From: Aquificota bacterium
GTDB lineage: Bacteria; Aquificota; Aquificia; Aquificales; Hydrogenothermaceae
Direction: 5' to 3'
DNA length: 15,821 nucleotides
NCBI GenBank assembly: GCA_013153765.1
Contig: JAADDT010000009.1
Location: forward strand, 1 to 15,821
In this document: positions 7,293 to 14,627 of the stretch, piece after piece
Layout of the letters: each line of letters opens with the position of its first letter
Numbering within the stretch: the stretch's first letter is position 1
The notes under the pieces: generated by a model
What the model was told of the DNA's origin: nothing
The model's input: only the letters and a program-made list of their open reading frames with translations
Databases searched by the model: none
Translations under genes and position numbers: made by a program

Positions 7293-9184
7293 CCTGCCGC
7301 CTTGTAATCCGGCTTTTTGATAAACTCCCTTATCCTTTCTACCATCTGGTCTGGAAGCAGTCCAAGGTCTTTTTCAAGCTGGGATATTTTGCCGTGTGGT
7401 ATGAACCTGTCAGGTATGCCGAAACGGAGCAGTTCGTTCGTGTATCTGCCGTCCACGATAAACTCGGCAACCGCAGAGCCAAAACCTCCGTTTAAAGCAC
7501 CGTCTTCCATAGTGATAACGAACTGGTGGCTTTTCAGGAGTTTTTCCAGTAGCTTTTCGTCCATAGGACGGATAAATCTTGCGTTTACCACCGTCGGGTT
7601 TACGCCGTATTTTTTCAGCTCTTTTTTAACCTCTAAAGCTCTGCTGACGTACTTACCTGTGGCTAAAATGACGACCTCTTTCCCTTCGGACAGCACTTCC
7701 CAGCTACCGATAGGTATTTCCTCAAAGCCAACTTCCCTGTCGCCAAAGGCTGAACCGCGTGGGTACCTTACGGCAAACACCTTACCGGACTTTATCCCTG
7801 TGTAAAGCAGGTTTCTAAGCTCCTGCCTGTCCTTTGGGGCTGAAATGATTATGTTTGGAATAGCTCTTAGAAAGGATATGTCGTAAACGCCGTGGTGGGT
7901 GGGACCGTCTTCGCCTACAAGACCTGCTCTGTCTATGGCTATGACCACTGGCAGGTTTTGTAAAGCTATGTCGTGTATCACCTGATCGTATCCTCTCTGC
8001 AGGAATGTGGAGTAGTAGGAAAGTACCGGCTTCAGACCTTCCGCAGACAGTCCTGCCGAAAAGGTGGCGGCGTGCTGTTCGGCAATTCCCACGTCAAAAA
8101 ACCTGTCAGGAAACTTCTTGGCAAACTCGGTAAGTCCCGAGCCTTCCATCATTGCAGGGGTGATAGCCACTATTTTGTCGTCCATCTCAGCCAGCTCAAC
8201 TAACGCCTTACCAAAAACCTTACTCCACGAAGGGGGGGCGTTGAGCTTTTTTATCGGCGTTCCGGTTATCTTGTCAAACGGGGATATGCCGTGGAAAGGG
8301 GTCGGGTTTTCTTCCGCAGGCTGGTATCCCTTACCTTTTTGGGTAAGAACGTGTATGATTATGGGACCTCTCATCTTTTTCACGTTTTCAAGGGTTTTTT
8401 CCAATTCCGCAAGGTTGTGTCCGTCTATTGTTCCGACGTAGGTAAATCCCAGTTCCTCAAATATTACGCCGGGTGTAAACAATCCTTTCAGGTATTCCTC
8501 AAACTTCCTTGCTATCTTTGCACCGCTTTCGCCGAACACTTTCTTTATAACGTCCTTCATCTTTTGGCGGGATTTCTGGAAAACCTCGTTTGTTATTATC
8601 CTGTTAAAGTAGGTGTATAAAGCACCTACGTTCGGGGAGATGGACATCTGGTTGTCGTTCAGGATTACTATGAACTTGTCCGGGTCAAGCCATCCTGCGT
8701 GGTTCAAACCTTCAAAGGCTTGACCTGCCGTCATAGCACCGTCTCCTATTACAGCCACAGTCCAGCCGTCCTTTTTCAGAATGTCCTTTCCCTTCCTCAT
8801 TCCAAGCGATGCGGATATAGATGTACTGCTGTGTCCCGCACCGAAGTGGTCGTACCTGCTTTCTTCCCTTTTGAGAAATCCGGAAATCCCGCCGTACTCC
8901 CGCAGTGTTTTAAACTGTTCCTTCCTGCCTGTAAGTATTTTCCACGAGTAAGCCTGATGACCTATGTCCCATACTATCCTGTCAATTTCAGGGTCAAAGA
9001 CCTTAAGCAGTGCCACAGTAAGTTCAACGACACCGAGGGAGGGACCTATGTGTCCCCCTTTTTTTGAGGTAATATCTATAATGTAATCCCTGATTTCCCT
9101 TACAAGGGTTTCCAGTTCTTCAGGGGAAAGGTTTTTCAAGTCCCTGTAATCGTTAATCCTGTTTAGGACGGTATAATCTTTCAT
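7289..9184 (-). CDS. dxs: 1-deoxy-D-xylulose-5-phosphate synthase
   Basis: This thiamine-diphosphate enzyme condenses pyruvate and glyceraldehyde 3-phosphate in the first step of the MEP isoprenoid pathway. The 631-residue length is standard. The ThDP/Mg motif runs from GDGAM (Asp148) to NDN (Asn176-Asn178). The N-terminal GGHIGPSLGVVELTVAL and the DIGHQAYSWKILTGR motif are present. In the pyrimidine-binding domain, Glu369 in GIAEQHA is the expected catalytic glutamate, followed by DRAGLVGEDGPTHHG. A C-terminal transketolase-like domain completes it (GALNGGFGSAV, FGIPDRFIPHG). A ribosome site AAGGTG lies upstream of the ATG. Its stop codon overlaps that of the convergent DUF2203 gene. It is divergent from hisIE. 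Confidence 0.98.
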   Translation of the reverse strand: MKDYTVLNRINDYRDLKNLSPEELETLVREIRDYIIDITSKKGGHIGPSLGVVELTVALLKVFDPEIDRIVWDIGHQAYSWKILTGRKEQFKTLREYGGISGFLKREESRYDHFGAGHSSTSISASLGMRKGKDILKKDGWTVAVIGDGAMTAGQAFEGLNHAGWLDPDKFIVILNDNQMSISPNVGALYTYFNRIITNEVFQKSRQKMKDVIKKVFGESGAKIARKFEEYLKGLFTPGVIFEELGFTYVGTIDGHNLAELEKTLENVKKMRGPIIIHVLTQKGKGYQPAEENPTPFHGISPFDKITGTPIKKLNAPPSWSKVFGKALVELAEMDDKIVAITPAMMEGSGLTEFAKKFPDRFFDVGIAEQHAATFSAGLSAEGLKPVLSYYSTFLQRGYDQVIHDIALQNLPVVIAIDRAGLVGEDGPTHHGVYDISFLRAIPNIIISAPKDRQELRNLLYTGIKSGKVFAVRYPRGSAFGDREVGFEEIPIGSWEVLSEGKEVVILATGKYVSRALEVKKELKKYGVNPTVVNARFIRPMDEKLLEKLLKSHQFVITMEDGALNGGFGSAVAEFIVDGRYTNELLRFGIPDRFIPHGKISQLEKDLGLLPDQMVERIREFIKKPDYKAAG

Positions 9185-9260
9185 ACCTTATTCACCTTTT
9201 AGCCGTATTAATAGTATAATTTCACAATAAATATATTAAACCATACGAGGTAAACTTTCA
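9185..9260. promoter_or_regulatory. Divergent promoter region dxs / hisIE
   Basis: On the plus strand, a perfect TATAAT at 9215-9220 is preceded after 18 bases by TTCACC (9191-9196), a weak -35. Together they make a plausible hisIE promoter. GAGG at 9247-9250 is the ribosome site for hisIE, 10 bases from its TTG start. On the minus strand, AAGGTG serves dxs, and AT-rich hexamers such as TATACT overlap the same -10 tract. The two promoters may therefore share or compete for one melted region. Confidence 0.5.
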
Positions 9261-9890
9261 TTGGATAAATCTATACTACAGTCCATAAAATTCAACGAAG
9301 ATGGTCTTGTTCCGGTAATCACGCAGAGCTACTACACCGGCAAGGTTTTGATGCAGGCTTACGCTAACAGGGAAGCTGTGGAGAAAACAATACAGACGGG
9401 ATACGCCACGTACTACTCCCGTTCAAGGAAAAAGCTGTGGGTCAAAGGTGAGACTTCAGGGAACAGGCAGAAGGTAGTAAAAATAAAAGTTGACTGTGAT
9501 GGGGACAGCCTTTTATACCTTGTTGTGGACTACGGTGTAGCCTGCCATACAGGTGAGGAAAGCTGTTTTTACAGGGATTTAAACTTGCAAAAGCAAGAAA
9601 AACCGGAGCCTTACGAAATATTCCACGCCTTGTACGAAAAGATAAAAGAACGGAAGGAAAAAAAGCCGGAAAACTCTTACGTGGCAAAACTGTTTGAAAA
9701 AGGTTCGGACAAAATAATACAGAAGGTCGGCGAGGAAGCTGTAGAAACGGTAATAGCACTTAAAAACAGGAACAGGGAAGAGATAGTGTATGAGGTTTCA
9801 GACCTTATATTCCACCTGCTTGTGGCACTGGCAGACGCAGGCGTAAAGCCTGAAGAGATACAGGAAGAACTGCTCAAAAGATATAAATAA
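9261..9890 (+). CDS. hisI: Bifunctional HisIE: phosphoribosyl-AMP cyclohydrolase / phosphoribosyl-ATP pyrophosphohydrolase
   Basis: The fused enzyme performs steps two and three of histidine synthesis. The N-terminal HisI domain (about residues 1-108) has [10 protein letters not shown], the metal-binding DCDGD cluster (Asp78, Asp80, Asp82) and CHTGEESC with zinc ligands Cys95 and Cys102. The C-terminal HisE domain (about 115-209) has [22 protein letters not shown] and the [10 protein letters not shown] helix of the MazG-like fold. The 209-residue length is normal for the fusion. The start is TTG, which is the only start-like codon in a suitable position. No upstream ATG or GTG is available in frame near the GAGG site. 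It stands alone, away from other his genes. The next gene starts one base after its stop. Confidence 0.96.
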   Translation: MDKSILQSIKFNEDGLVPVITQSYYTGKVLMQAYANREAVEKTIQTGYATYYSRSRKKLWVKGETSGNRQKVVKIKVDCDGDSLLYLVVDYGVACHTGEESCFYRDLNLQKQEKPEPYEIFHALYEKIKERKEKKPENSYVAKLFEKGSDKIIQKVGEEAVETVIALKNRNREEIVYEVSDLIFHLLVALADAGVKPEEIQEELLKRYK

Positions 9891-9891
9891 A

Positions 9892-10896
9892 ATGATATTT
9901 TTAAGTAGGCAGGGCAACTTTCTTGTTGATAAGAAGGAGGGCAGGAAGCTTATAAAAAATTTTTACAGGACGGAGTATTCTGTAGGAAAAAGGTTTTACC
10001 ACATCAGGGCAACACCGCTAACCTTTGAAAAGCTGAAAAAGTATGCCGGAAAGGAGAGTATTGATGAAAGCTGTTATCTGTATTCTCTTGTGAAGGTGTT
10101 ATCCCAATCCGGCATGTCTCCACAGACGAGACGGATTTATTACAGTATTAACCTCCATTTTTTGAAAATTGTTAAAAAAACACCGGAAAATATAACAGAG
10201 ACGGATATTAAAACTTACCTGTCCATACTGGGAAGGCAGAGGAAATCAAAAAGCACAATAAGGGTTTCCATATCCGCACTGGAATTTTTTTATAAGAAAG
10301 TCTTAAAAAGGTTAGATTTCAGCGGTATTGAAAAGCCTCACTACAACCTGTCCATATCAAACATACTTTCCCGGGAAGAGGTGAAAAAACTGATAGAAAG
10401 CGTAAAGAATAAAAAACACAGATTATTAATAGAACTTACTTACGGTTGCGGACTTAAAACCAGTGAGGCTGTAAAGGTAAGGTGGAGGGATTTGAACCTG
10501 AAGAAAAAAATTCTGCACATAAAAGGAACCACCTGTAGAACCGTTCCAATACCTGAAAGTCTGATAAACAGGATAGAAGATTTTAGGAAAAGCCATTCCG
10601 GGTCAAAATACCTGTTTTACTCGGACAGAATACCGTCAAAGCATATTTCCGTAAGGGCGGCTGAAAAGATTTTTAAAAAAGCTTTAGAGAACGCAGGTAT
10701 AAAAAGAAACCTTTCTTTTAAAGCATTACGGGACAGCTTTGCCGCACATATGATACAGAAAGGGGTTGATCCTGACGTTATTAGAAGAATAATGGGAATT
10801 AAAGCTTTCCAATTTAAAAGCAAATACGGTTTTATATTTGGTAAAACCGATACAATCCCTGATTTGCTTGATTTTACGGATATCTCCACAGCTTAA
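9892..10896 (+). CDS. Tyrosine recombinase-like protein with degenerate active site
   Basis: This 334-residue protein has a non-conserved N-terminal head (1-60). A SAM-like core-binding domain follows at about 63-155 (SPQTRRIYYSINLHFLKIV, STIRVSISALEFFYK). The C-terminal catalytic domain starts near LSREEVKKLIE and is of the XerD/phage integrase family. Matching to XerD's six active-site positions, I read Lys189 for Arg148, Lys211 for Lys172 (kept), Lys277 for His244, Arg280 for Arg247 (kept), Ile303 for His270 and Tyr312 for the nucleophile Tyr279 (kept). Spacing in the second half is exact (Arg280+23, +9), so the alignment is firm. Three of six residues are changed, so strand exchange may be lost or altered. 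Codon use is richer in GAT/AAT/TTT than the neighbours. The ATG follows hisIE by one base without a visible ribosome site. Confidence 0.85.
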   Translation: MIFLSRQGNFLVDKKEGRKLIKNFYRTEYSVGKRFYHIRATPLTFEKLKKYAGKESIDESCYLYSLVKVLSQSGMSPQTRRIYYSINLHFLKIVKKTPENITETDIKTYLSILGRQRKSKSTIRVSISALEFFYKKVLKRLDFSGIEKPHYNLSISNILSREEVKKLIESVKNKKHRLLIELTYGCGLKTSEAVKVRWRDLNLKKKILHIKGTTCRTVPIPESLINRIEDFRKSHSGSKYLFYSDRIPSKHISVRAAEKIFKKALENAGIKRNLSFKALRDSFAAHMIQKGVDPDVIRRIMGIKAFQFKSKYGFIFGKTDTIPDLLDFTDISTA

Positions 10897-10983
10897 GTTC
10901 GTTTAATAATCACCATTACATTTTGTTTCTCAACCTGTCCGCCAATAACCTTAAAGTGTCAATAAACTGTGGAGGGTTAGGTT
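10897..10983 (+). promoter_or_regulatory. Leader between recombinase-like gene and propeller protein
   Basis: This 87-base gap holds the ribosome site GGAGGG (10971-10976), 7 bases before the ATG at 10984. No strong -35/-10 pair, hairpin terminator or repeat of flanking sequence is evident, and I see no att-like duplication of the hisIE 3' end here. The downstream gene may be read from the upstream transcript or from a weak local promoter. Confidence 0.4.
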
Positions 10984-13050
10984 ATGGGGTTTCTTATCTG
11001 TGTTTTACTGTTTTTTTCCGTTCTGGTAGGTTTTTCTTCAGCTACAGAGCCACTTAATAAAAGGGTTTTGATTGAAAATCTGGAAATAGTGGTTGGCGAT
11101 GCCTCTGAAGACGGTATTTCCATATTTGATTTTTCCGGTTATTTAAGGAAGGTTGGGACTAAGGAGCTGTATTACAAGTACGATGGTGAGGATAAAATTA
11201 CAGGGGGAAGGTTTTTCGGCAGTGTTGTTCCCAAACTGGTTATGGGATTTGGAAAGGAAAGGAACAGGAGGAAGCTAAAGAGAATCAGTGGGCATATTGT
11301 TGTATTTTCATTGAGGAATTTACGTCCTCTAAAGAGCTTTGATGTGGATTTTAGCGAGCTGGATCAACTTGTAGCCGGCAACGTGTATCCGGACAGGTAT
11401 TTTGATGATGAAATAATTGTGGGCAGTGCGGACAGGGATACGGTAGAGGTGTATAACGGAAGTGGACGGTTGCTTGCAAGTATTAACGTTGATTTTCAAC
11501 GATACGACAGGCTTTCTGCCGGTGATGTTGACGGGGACGGGTTAGACGAGATTGTGATGGGAGATGCTTCTGCTGATCAGATAAGGATTTTCAAGTATCA
11601 AAACGGCAGGCTTGTAGAAATAAACTCCTTTTTAGGTGAAGGTCTTTTTGAAAGGGAGGACAGGGTAGCTGTTGGAGACGTGGACGGGGATAACGTGGAG
11701 GAAATTATTTTTGTTAATAAAAACGGAGACACGTATCTTTACAATTTGGAAGGGAACCTCCTTACACGTAAATTCAGGATAAAGTACGATGAAAGCAGTT
11801 ATGTTGTGGCTGGAGATGTTAATAATGACGGTAAGGCGGAAATAGTTGTTGCGTATGCCGATGATGACAGGATACATATTTACGATATGTTCGGGTCTGA
11901 ACTTGCGTCCATAAACGCCGGCATAGAAGGGAAGGATAAAATAACACTGATTGATGTTGATTTTGATAGTCTTGTGGTTGGAAAGCCTAAACCTCCCGCA
12001 ACCATTACGGTTGACAATCAGGTGATAGCCACCATTAACGAACCTCCTAAGGAGAAAAGTCTGCTGGGAGAGAAGGCAACAGGTATATTGTACGCTTCTT
12101 ACAAAAATAGGGAAGGCAGGTATACAGAGCAGAAAGTAAAGGCTACGCACGACGTTCTGGTTTCTACCGGAATAAGTTCCTCACAAAAGGCAGATATAAA
12201 ACTCCTTGCCGTTTCTATGAAGGAGAAGATAAATTACGAGGTGGGCTATCAGTTAAGCAAGTCGCAGGGCAACAGACTTGAAATCACAATAGGTTCGGAT
12301 ATGAATGCGGACGGGTATGAGGACAGGGCTATTTCGCTTACAACCACCTATATGCTTTACGAGTATCCAATCCTAAGTCCACGTAATATGGCGGTGGTTA
12401 ACGGCAAACGGCAGTACGTTCTTGTTTCAGTTCCGGTTGGTATAGATACCTATCACCTTTCAATCATTTATAAATCAAATAAACATGTTAACGGTTTTGT
12501 TGCCAGTTATCCTGAAAGGAAAAGGGAGCTTTACCATTACAGCAGTGATAACGAGATAGCCTCTTGGGAGCTTGATATAGGTTGTTCATCTTCCAGCGTT
12601 TTCTTCAGCAGGAAGGAGACACAGACGCAGATAAAGGAAAGTAAGGTTTCCCATGCGATAAGCCTGTCTGTTGAAGGGGCGGCGGAAGTTAGTAAAATGG
12701 TCAGTGTGTCCGGCAGTATCTCCGGAAAGTACGCATATTCAAAGCTGAAAACACACACCATATCTTTTGACAACAGTACTTACGTTAGCGTCTGGTACGC
12801 AGGTGGTATGGAAGGTTGTAATGAAGCTGATAAAAGATATACAATCGGTGCAGTCCTTTATTACGACAGTGAAGATGGACATCTGGTTCTTGATTACTAT
12901 GTTCCAAGGAAGGGCAGTTTTTACAAACCGCCTCCAGTGGTGCCGCCGTATAAACCTATGCTTTTGGACAAATACGGCAGACCGATTAAACCAAAGGTTT
13001 TAATACCAAGAAATCTTTTAAAGATGGAACGTGTAAAGCCAAGCTTTTAA
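10984..13050 (+). CDS. Exported FG-GAP/VCBS beta-propeller protein with unassigned C-terminal domain
   Basis: This is a 688-residue protein. The signal peptide covers about residues 1-20 (hydrophobic, ending FSSA before TEP). Residues about 25-350 form FG-GAP/VCBS-type repeats. Repeat starts at about residues 76, 133, 181, 232, 278 and 324 have a 46-57 residue period. Calcium-binding-like loops include DVDGDG (Asp181-Asp188), DVDGDN (Asp232) and DVNNDG (Asp278). Counting half repeats at both ends gives about seven blades, as in integrin-like propellers, with a possible terminal strand closure. Residues about 355-650 match no family I know. They are beta-rich, contain two cysteines (Cys534, Cys612) that could form a disulfide, and include a Ser/Val alternating stretch near SKMVSVSGSISGKYAY. 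The tail is proline- and lysine-rich. It is probably secreted or surface-exposed. Codon use is AT-richer than the flanking housekeeping genes. Confidence 0.85.
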   Translation: MGFLICVLLFFSVLVGFSSATEPLNKRVLIENLEIVVGDASEDGISIFDFSGYLRKVGTKELYYKYDGEDKITGGRFFGSVVPKLVMGFGKERNRRKLKRISGHIVVFSLRNLRPLKSFDVDFSELDQLVAGNVYPDRYFDDEIIVGSADRDTVEVYNGSGRLLASINVDFQRYDRLSAGDVDGDGLDEIVMGDASADQIRIFKYQNGRLVEINSFLGEGLFEREDRVAVGDVDGDNVEEIIFVNKNGDTYLYNLEGNLLTRKFRIKYDESSYVVAGDVNNDGKAEIVVAYADDDRIHIYDMFGSELASINAGIEGKDKITLIDVDFDSLVVGKPKPPATITVDNQVIATINEPPKEKSLLGEKATGILYASYKNREGRYTEQKVKATHDVLVSTGISSSQKADIKLLAVSMKEKINYEVGYQLSKSQGNRLEITIGSDMNADGYEDRAISLTTTYMLYEYPILSPRNMAVVNGKRQYVLVSVPVGIDTYHLSIIYKSNKHVNGFVASYPERKRELYHYSSDNEIASWELDIGCSSSSVFFSRKETQTQIKESKVSHAISLSVEGAAEVSKMVSVSGSISGKYAYSKLKTHTISFDNSTYVSVWYAGGMEGCNEADKRYTIGAVLYYDSEDGHLVLDYYVPRKGSFYKPPPVVPPYKPMLLDKYGRPIKPKVLIPRNLLKMERVKPSF

Positions 13051-13086
13051 TGTATGCTACAATTTTCCCTAAAAAGGGGTGGCAGT

Positions 13087-13566
13087 ATGGTTAAAGAAGG
13101 AGACAAGGCACCGGATTTTTGTCTGAAAGGGCTTACGCCGGACGGAACTGAAAAGGAGGTCTGTCTTAAAGACCTTCTGAAGGAAGGCAGGTATGTAATA
13201 CTGTACTTTTATCCAAAGGACAACACTCCCGGCTGTACAACAGAAGCATGCGACTTCAAGGACAACCTGAACGTCCTTAAGGACAGGGCTGTTGTGGTTG
13301 GGGTAAGTCCTGACAGTATAAACAGCCACAAAAAATTCAGGGAAAAGTACGACCTGAACTTTTACCTCCTGTCTGACACGGACAAAAAGGTTATGGAGCA
13401 GTACGACGCCTTCGGTGAGAAAAAGATGTACGGCAAAACGACAAAGGGCGTAATCCGTTCCACTTACATTATTTCTCCTGACGGCACAATAGTGAAAAAG
13501 TGGAGAAACGTGAAGGCAAAGGGACACGTTGCTAAAGTGGTTGAACAGATGGAAAAGCTAACTTGA
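13087..13566 (+). CDS. bcp: Peroxiredoxin Q / bacterioferritin comigratory protein
   Basis: This thiol peroxidase reduces H2O2 and alkyl hydroperoxides in the cytoplasm using thioredoxin. The 159-residue length is typical. The thioredoxin fold begins VKEGDKAPDF. The active-site segment FYPKDNTPGCTTEACDF holds the peroxidatic Cys50 and the resolving Cys55 five residues later, the atypical two-cysteine arrangement of PrxQ. GVSPDS, FYLLSDTDKKV and RSTYIISPDGTI follow as expected. I start at the ATG at 13087, preceded by AAGGGGTGG. The ATG at 13054 would add 11 unconserved residues and lacks a ribosome site. The gap from the propeller gene is 36 bases. TACAAT at 13058-13063 is a possible weak -10. 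Confidence 0.96.
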   Translation: MVKEGDKAPDFCLKGLTPDGTEKEVCLKDLLKEGRYVILYFYPKDNTPGCTTEACDFKDNLNVLKDRAVVVGVSPDSINSHKKFREKYDLNFYLLSDTDKKVMEQYDAFGEKKMYGKTTKGVIRSTYIISPDGTIVKKWRNVKAKGHVAKVVEQMEKLT

Positions 13567-13568
13567 AG

Positions 13569-13598
13569 AAACAGACTGTTTGTAGTAAACTACTGTTT
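13569..13598. promoter_or_regulatory. Imperfect dyad upstream of rplS
   Basis: The sequence between bcp and rplS contains AAACAG (13569-13574) and its complement CTGTTT (13593-13598). Nested inside are GTAGT-AA-ACTAC and a second CTGTTT copy. About 18 of 30 positions are symmetric. It is not followed by a T tract, so it is not a normal intrinsic terminator. It may be an operator, or an mRNA structure before the rplS ribosome site (CGGAGG, 13617-13622). TTGTAG (13580-13585) and TAAATT (13602-13607), 16 bases apart, give a weak promoter candidate overlapping it. Confidence 0.35.
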
Positions 13599-13627
13599 TG
13601 CTAAATTTTCTTAACACGGAGGAAGCT

Positions 13628-14026
13628 ATGCACCAGTTAATCAGGGAGATAGAGCAGAAATACATGCCTGCTGACTTTCCAGAGTTCAGGGTTGGGGACA
13701 CTGTAAAGGTTCACGTTAAGGTAAAAGAAAGAAACAAGGAAAGGATACAGGTTTTTGAAGGTGTTGTTATCAGCATAAAGGGAAGCGGAACGGGAAAAAC
13801 CTTTACCGTAAGGAAAGAGTCTTACGGCGTTGGGATAGAAAGGACTTTCCCTTTTGCCTGTCCTTCAATAGCAAAGGTGGAGCTGTCCAAAAGGGGTAAG
13901 GTCAGAAGAGCCAAACTTTACTACCTTAGAGAAAGGAAAGGTAAAGCCGCCAAGATTAAAGAGATTAAGGAATGGGAGCTTAGGAAAAGGGCTAAAGAGT
14001 CGGCGGCGGCTAAGGAAAACCAGTAA
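13628..14026 (+). CDS. rplS: 50S ribosomal protein L19
   Basis: This is a large-subunit protein at the 30S/50S interface, 132 residues long. The family motifs are all present: an N-terminal helix ([11 protein letters not shown]), [48 protein letters not shown] and the end of the fold, [22 protein letters not shown] short Lys/Ala/Glu-rich tail extends past the core, as in some thermophile versions. The ATG at 13628 is chosen for the CGGAGGAAGCT ribosome site. A TTG 10 codons upstream would add residues not found in L19. It heads a tight gene string with rnhB and bioW, starting 4 bases before rnhB. Confidence 0.97.
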   Translation: MHQLIREIEQKYMPADFPEFRVGDTVKVHVKVKERNKERIQVFEGVVISIKGSGTGKTFTVRKESYGVGIERTFPFACPSIAKVELSKRGKVRRAKLYYLRERKGKAAKIKEIKEWELRKRAKESAAAKENQ

Positions 14027-14030
14027 TGTT

Positions 14031-14627
14031 ATGCTTCAGATTGAGCTTTCCCTTCGGGAAAAGGGCTATCTGAAGATTGTAGGAATAGACGAGGCAGGCA
14101 GGGGACCTCTTGCAGGTCCCGTCGTTTCTGCCGCCGTTATCTTTCCACCGGACATAGAACCTTTCATCTTTACAGACTCAAAAAAACTTACGGAAAAACA
14201 GAGGAACGAACTTTTCCACCTCATAAAAGAAAAGGCTTTGGCTGTAGGCATAGGTATAGTTGACAGCACTGTTATAGACCGGATAAACATATACAACGCC
14301 ACAAAGCTGTCTATGGAAAGGGCTTTAAAAGACCTGAAAGCCGAATACGACTACATAATCACCGATTACGTCAGGTTTGATCCCTATCCGCACCTGTCCG
14401 TAAAAAAGGCAGATGAGAAGAGCCTGTCTGTGGCGGCGGCTTCCGTAATAGCTAAAGTGGTAAGGGACAGGATAATGGAGCAGTTTGCCACCGTTTTTCC
14501 ACACTCGTTTAACAGGCACAAGGGCTATCCGACGAAACTCCACAGGGAGGAGATACAAAGATACGGCATCACTCCCATACACAGAAGGTCTTTTAACCTG
14601 TTTAAACAGTACAGGCTGGAAATATGA
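14031..14627 (+). CDS. rnhB: Ribonuclease HII
   Basis: This type 2 RNase H cleaves the RNA of RNA-DNA hybrids and nicks at single ribonucleotides misinserted in DNA, in the cytoplasm. The 198-residue length is normal. The metal-binding carboxylates are visible: Asp20-Glu21 in GIDEAGRGPLAGPV, Asp112 in YIITDYVRFDP and Asp128 in KADEKS just before LSVAAASVIAKVVRD. HKGYPTKLHREEIQRYG and HRRSFNLFKQY complete the C-terminal part. The ATG is 4 bases after the rplS stop. The only purine-rich site (AAGGA in the rplS end) is rather far upstream, suggesting coupled translation. The gene ends in an ATGA overlap with bioW. The rplS-rnhB pairing is common in bacteria. Confidence 0.97.
   Translation: MLQIELSLREKGYLKIVGIDEAGRGPLAGPVVSAAVIFPPDIEPFIFTDSKKLTEKQRNELFHLIKEKALAVGIGIVDSTVIDRINIYNATKLSMERALKDLKAEYDYIITDYVRFDPYPHLSVKKADEKSLSVAAASVIAKVVRDRIMEQFATVFPHSFNRHKGYPTKLHREEIQRYGITPIHRRSFNLFKQYRLEI

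Noticed and set aside
9860..10983. Attachment-site duplication around the recombinase gene
   Set aside because: I compared the hisIE 3' end with the spacers at 10897-10983 and 13051-13086 by eye and saw no repeat long enough to be an att site. There is also no tRNA gene beside it.
11632..12150. 172-codon open frame antisense to the propeller gene
   Set aside because: The opposite strand shows a coherent FG-GAP repeat pattern. The antisense product has no domain pattern or start context.
13054..13086. Earlier ATG start for bcp, and likewise the TTG at 13598 for rplS
   Set aside because: Both extensions lack ribosome sites and add residues before the normal family start. Strong sites sit before 13087 and 13628.
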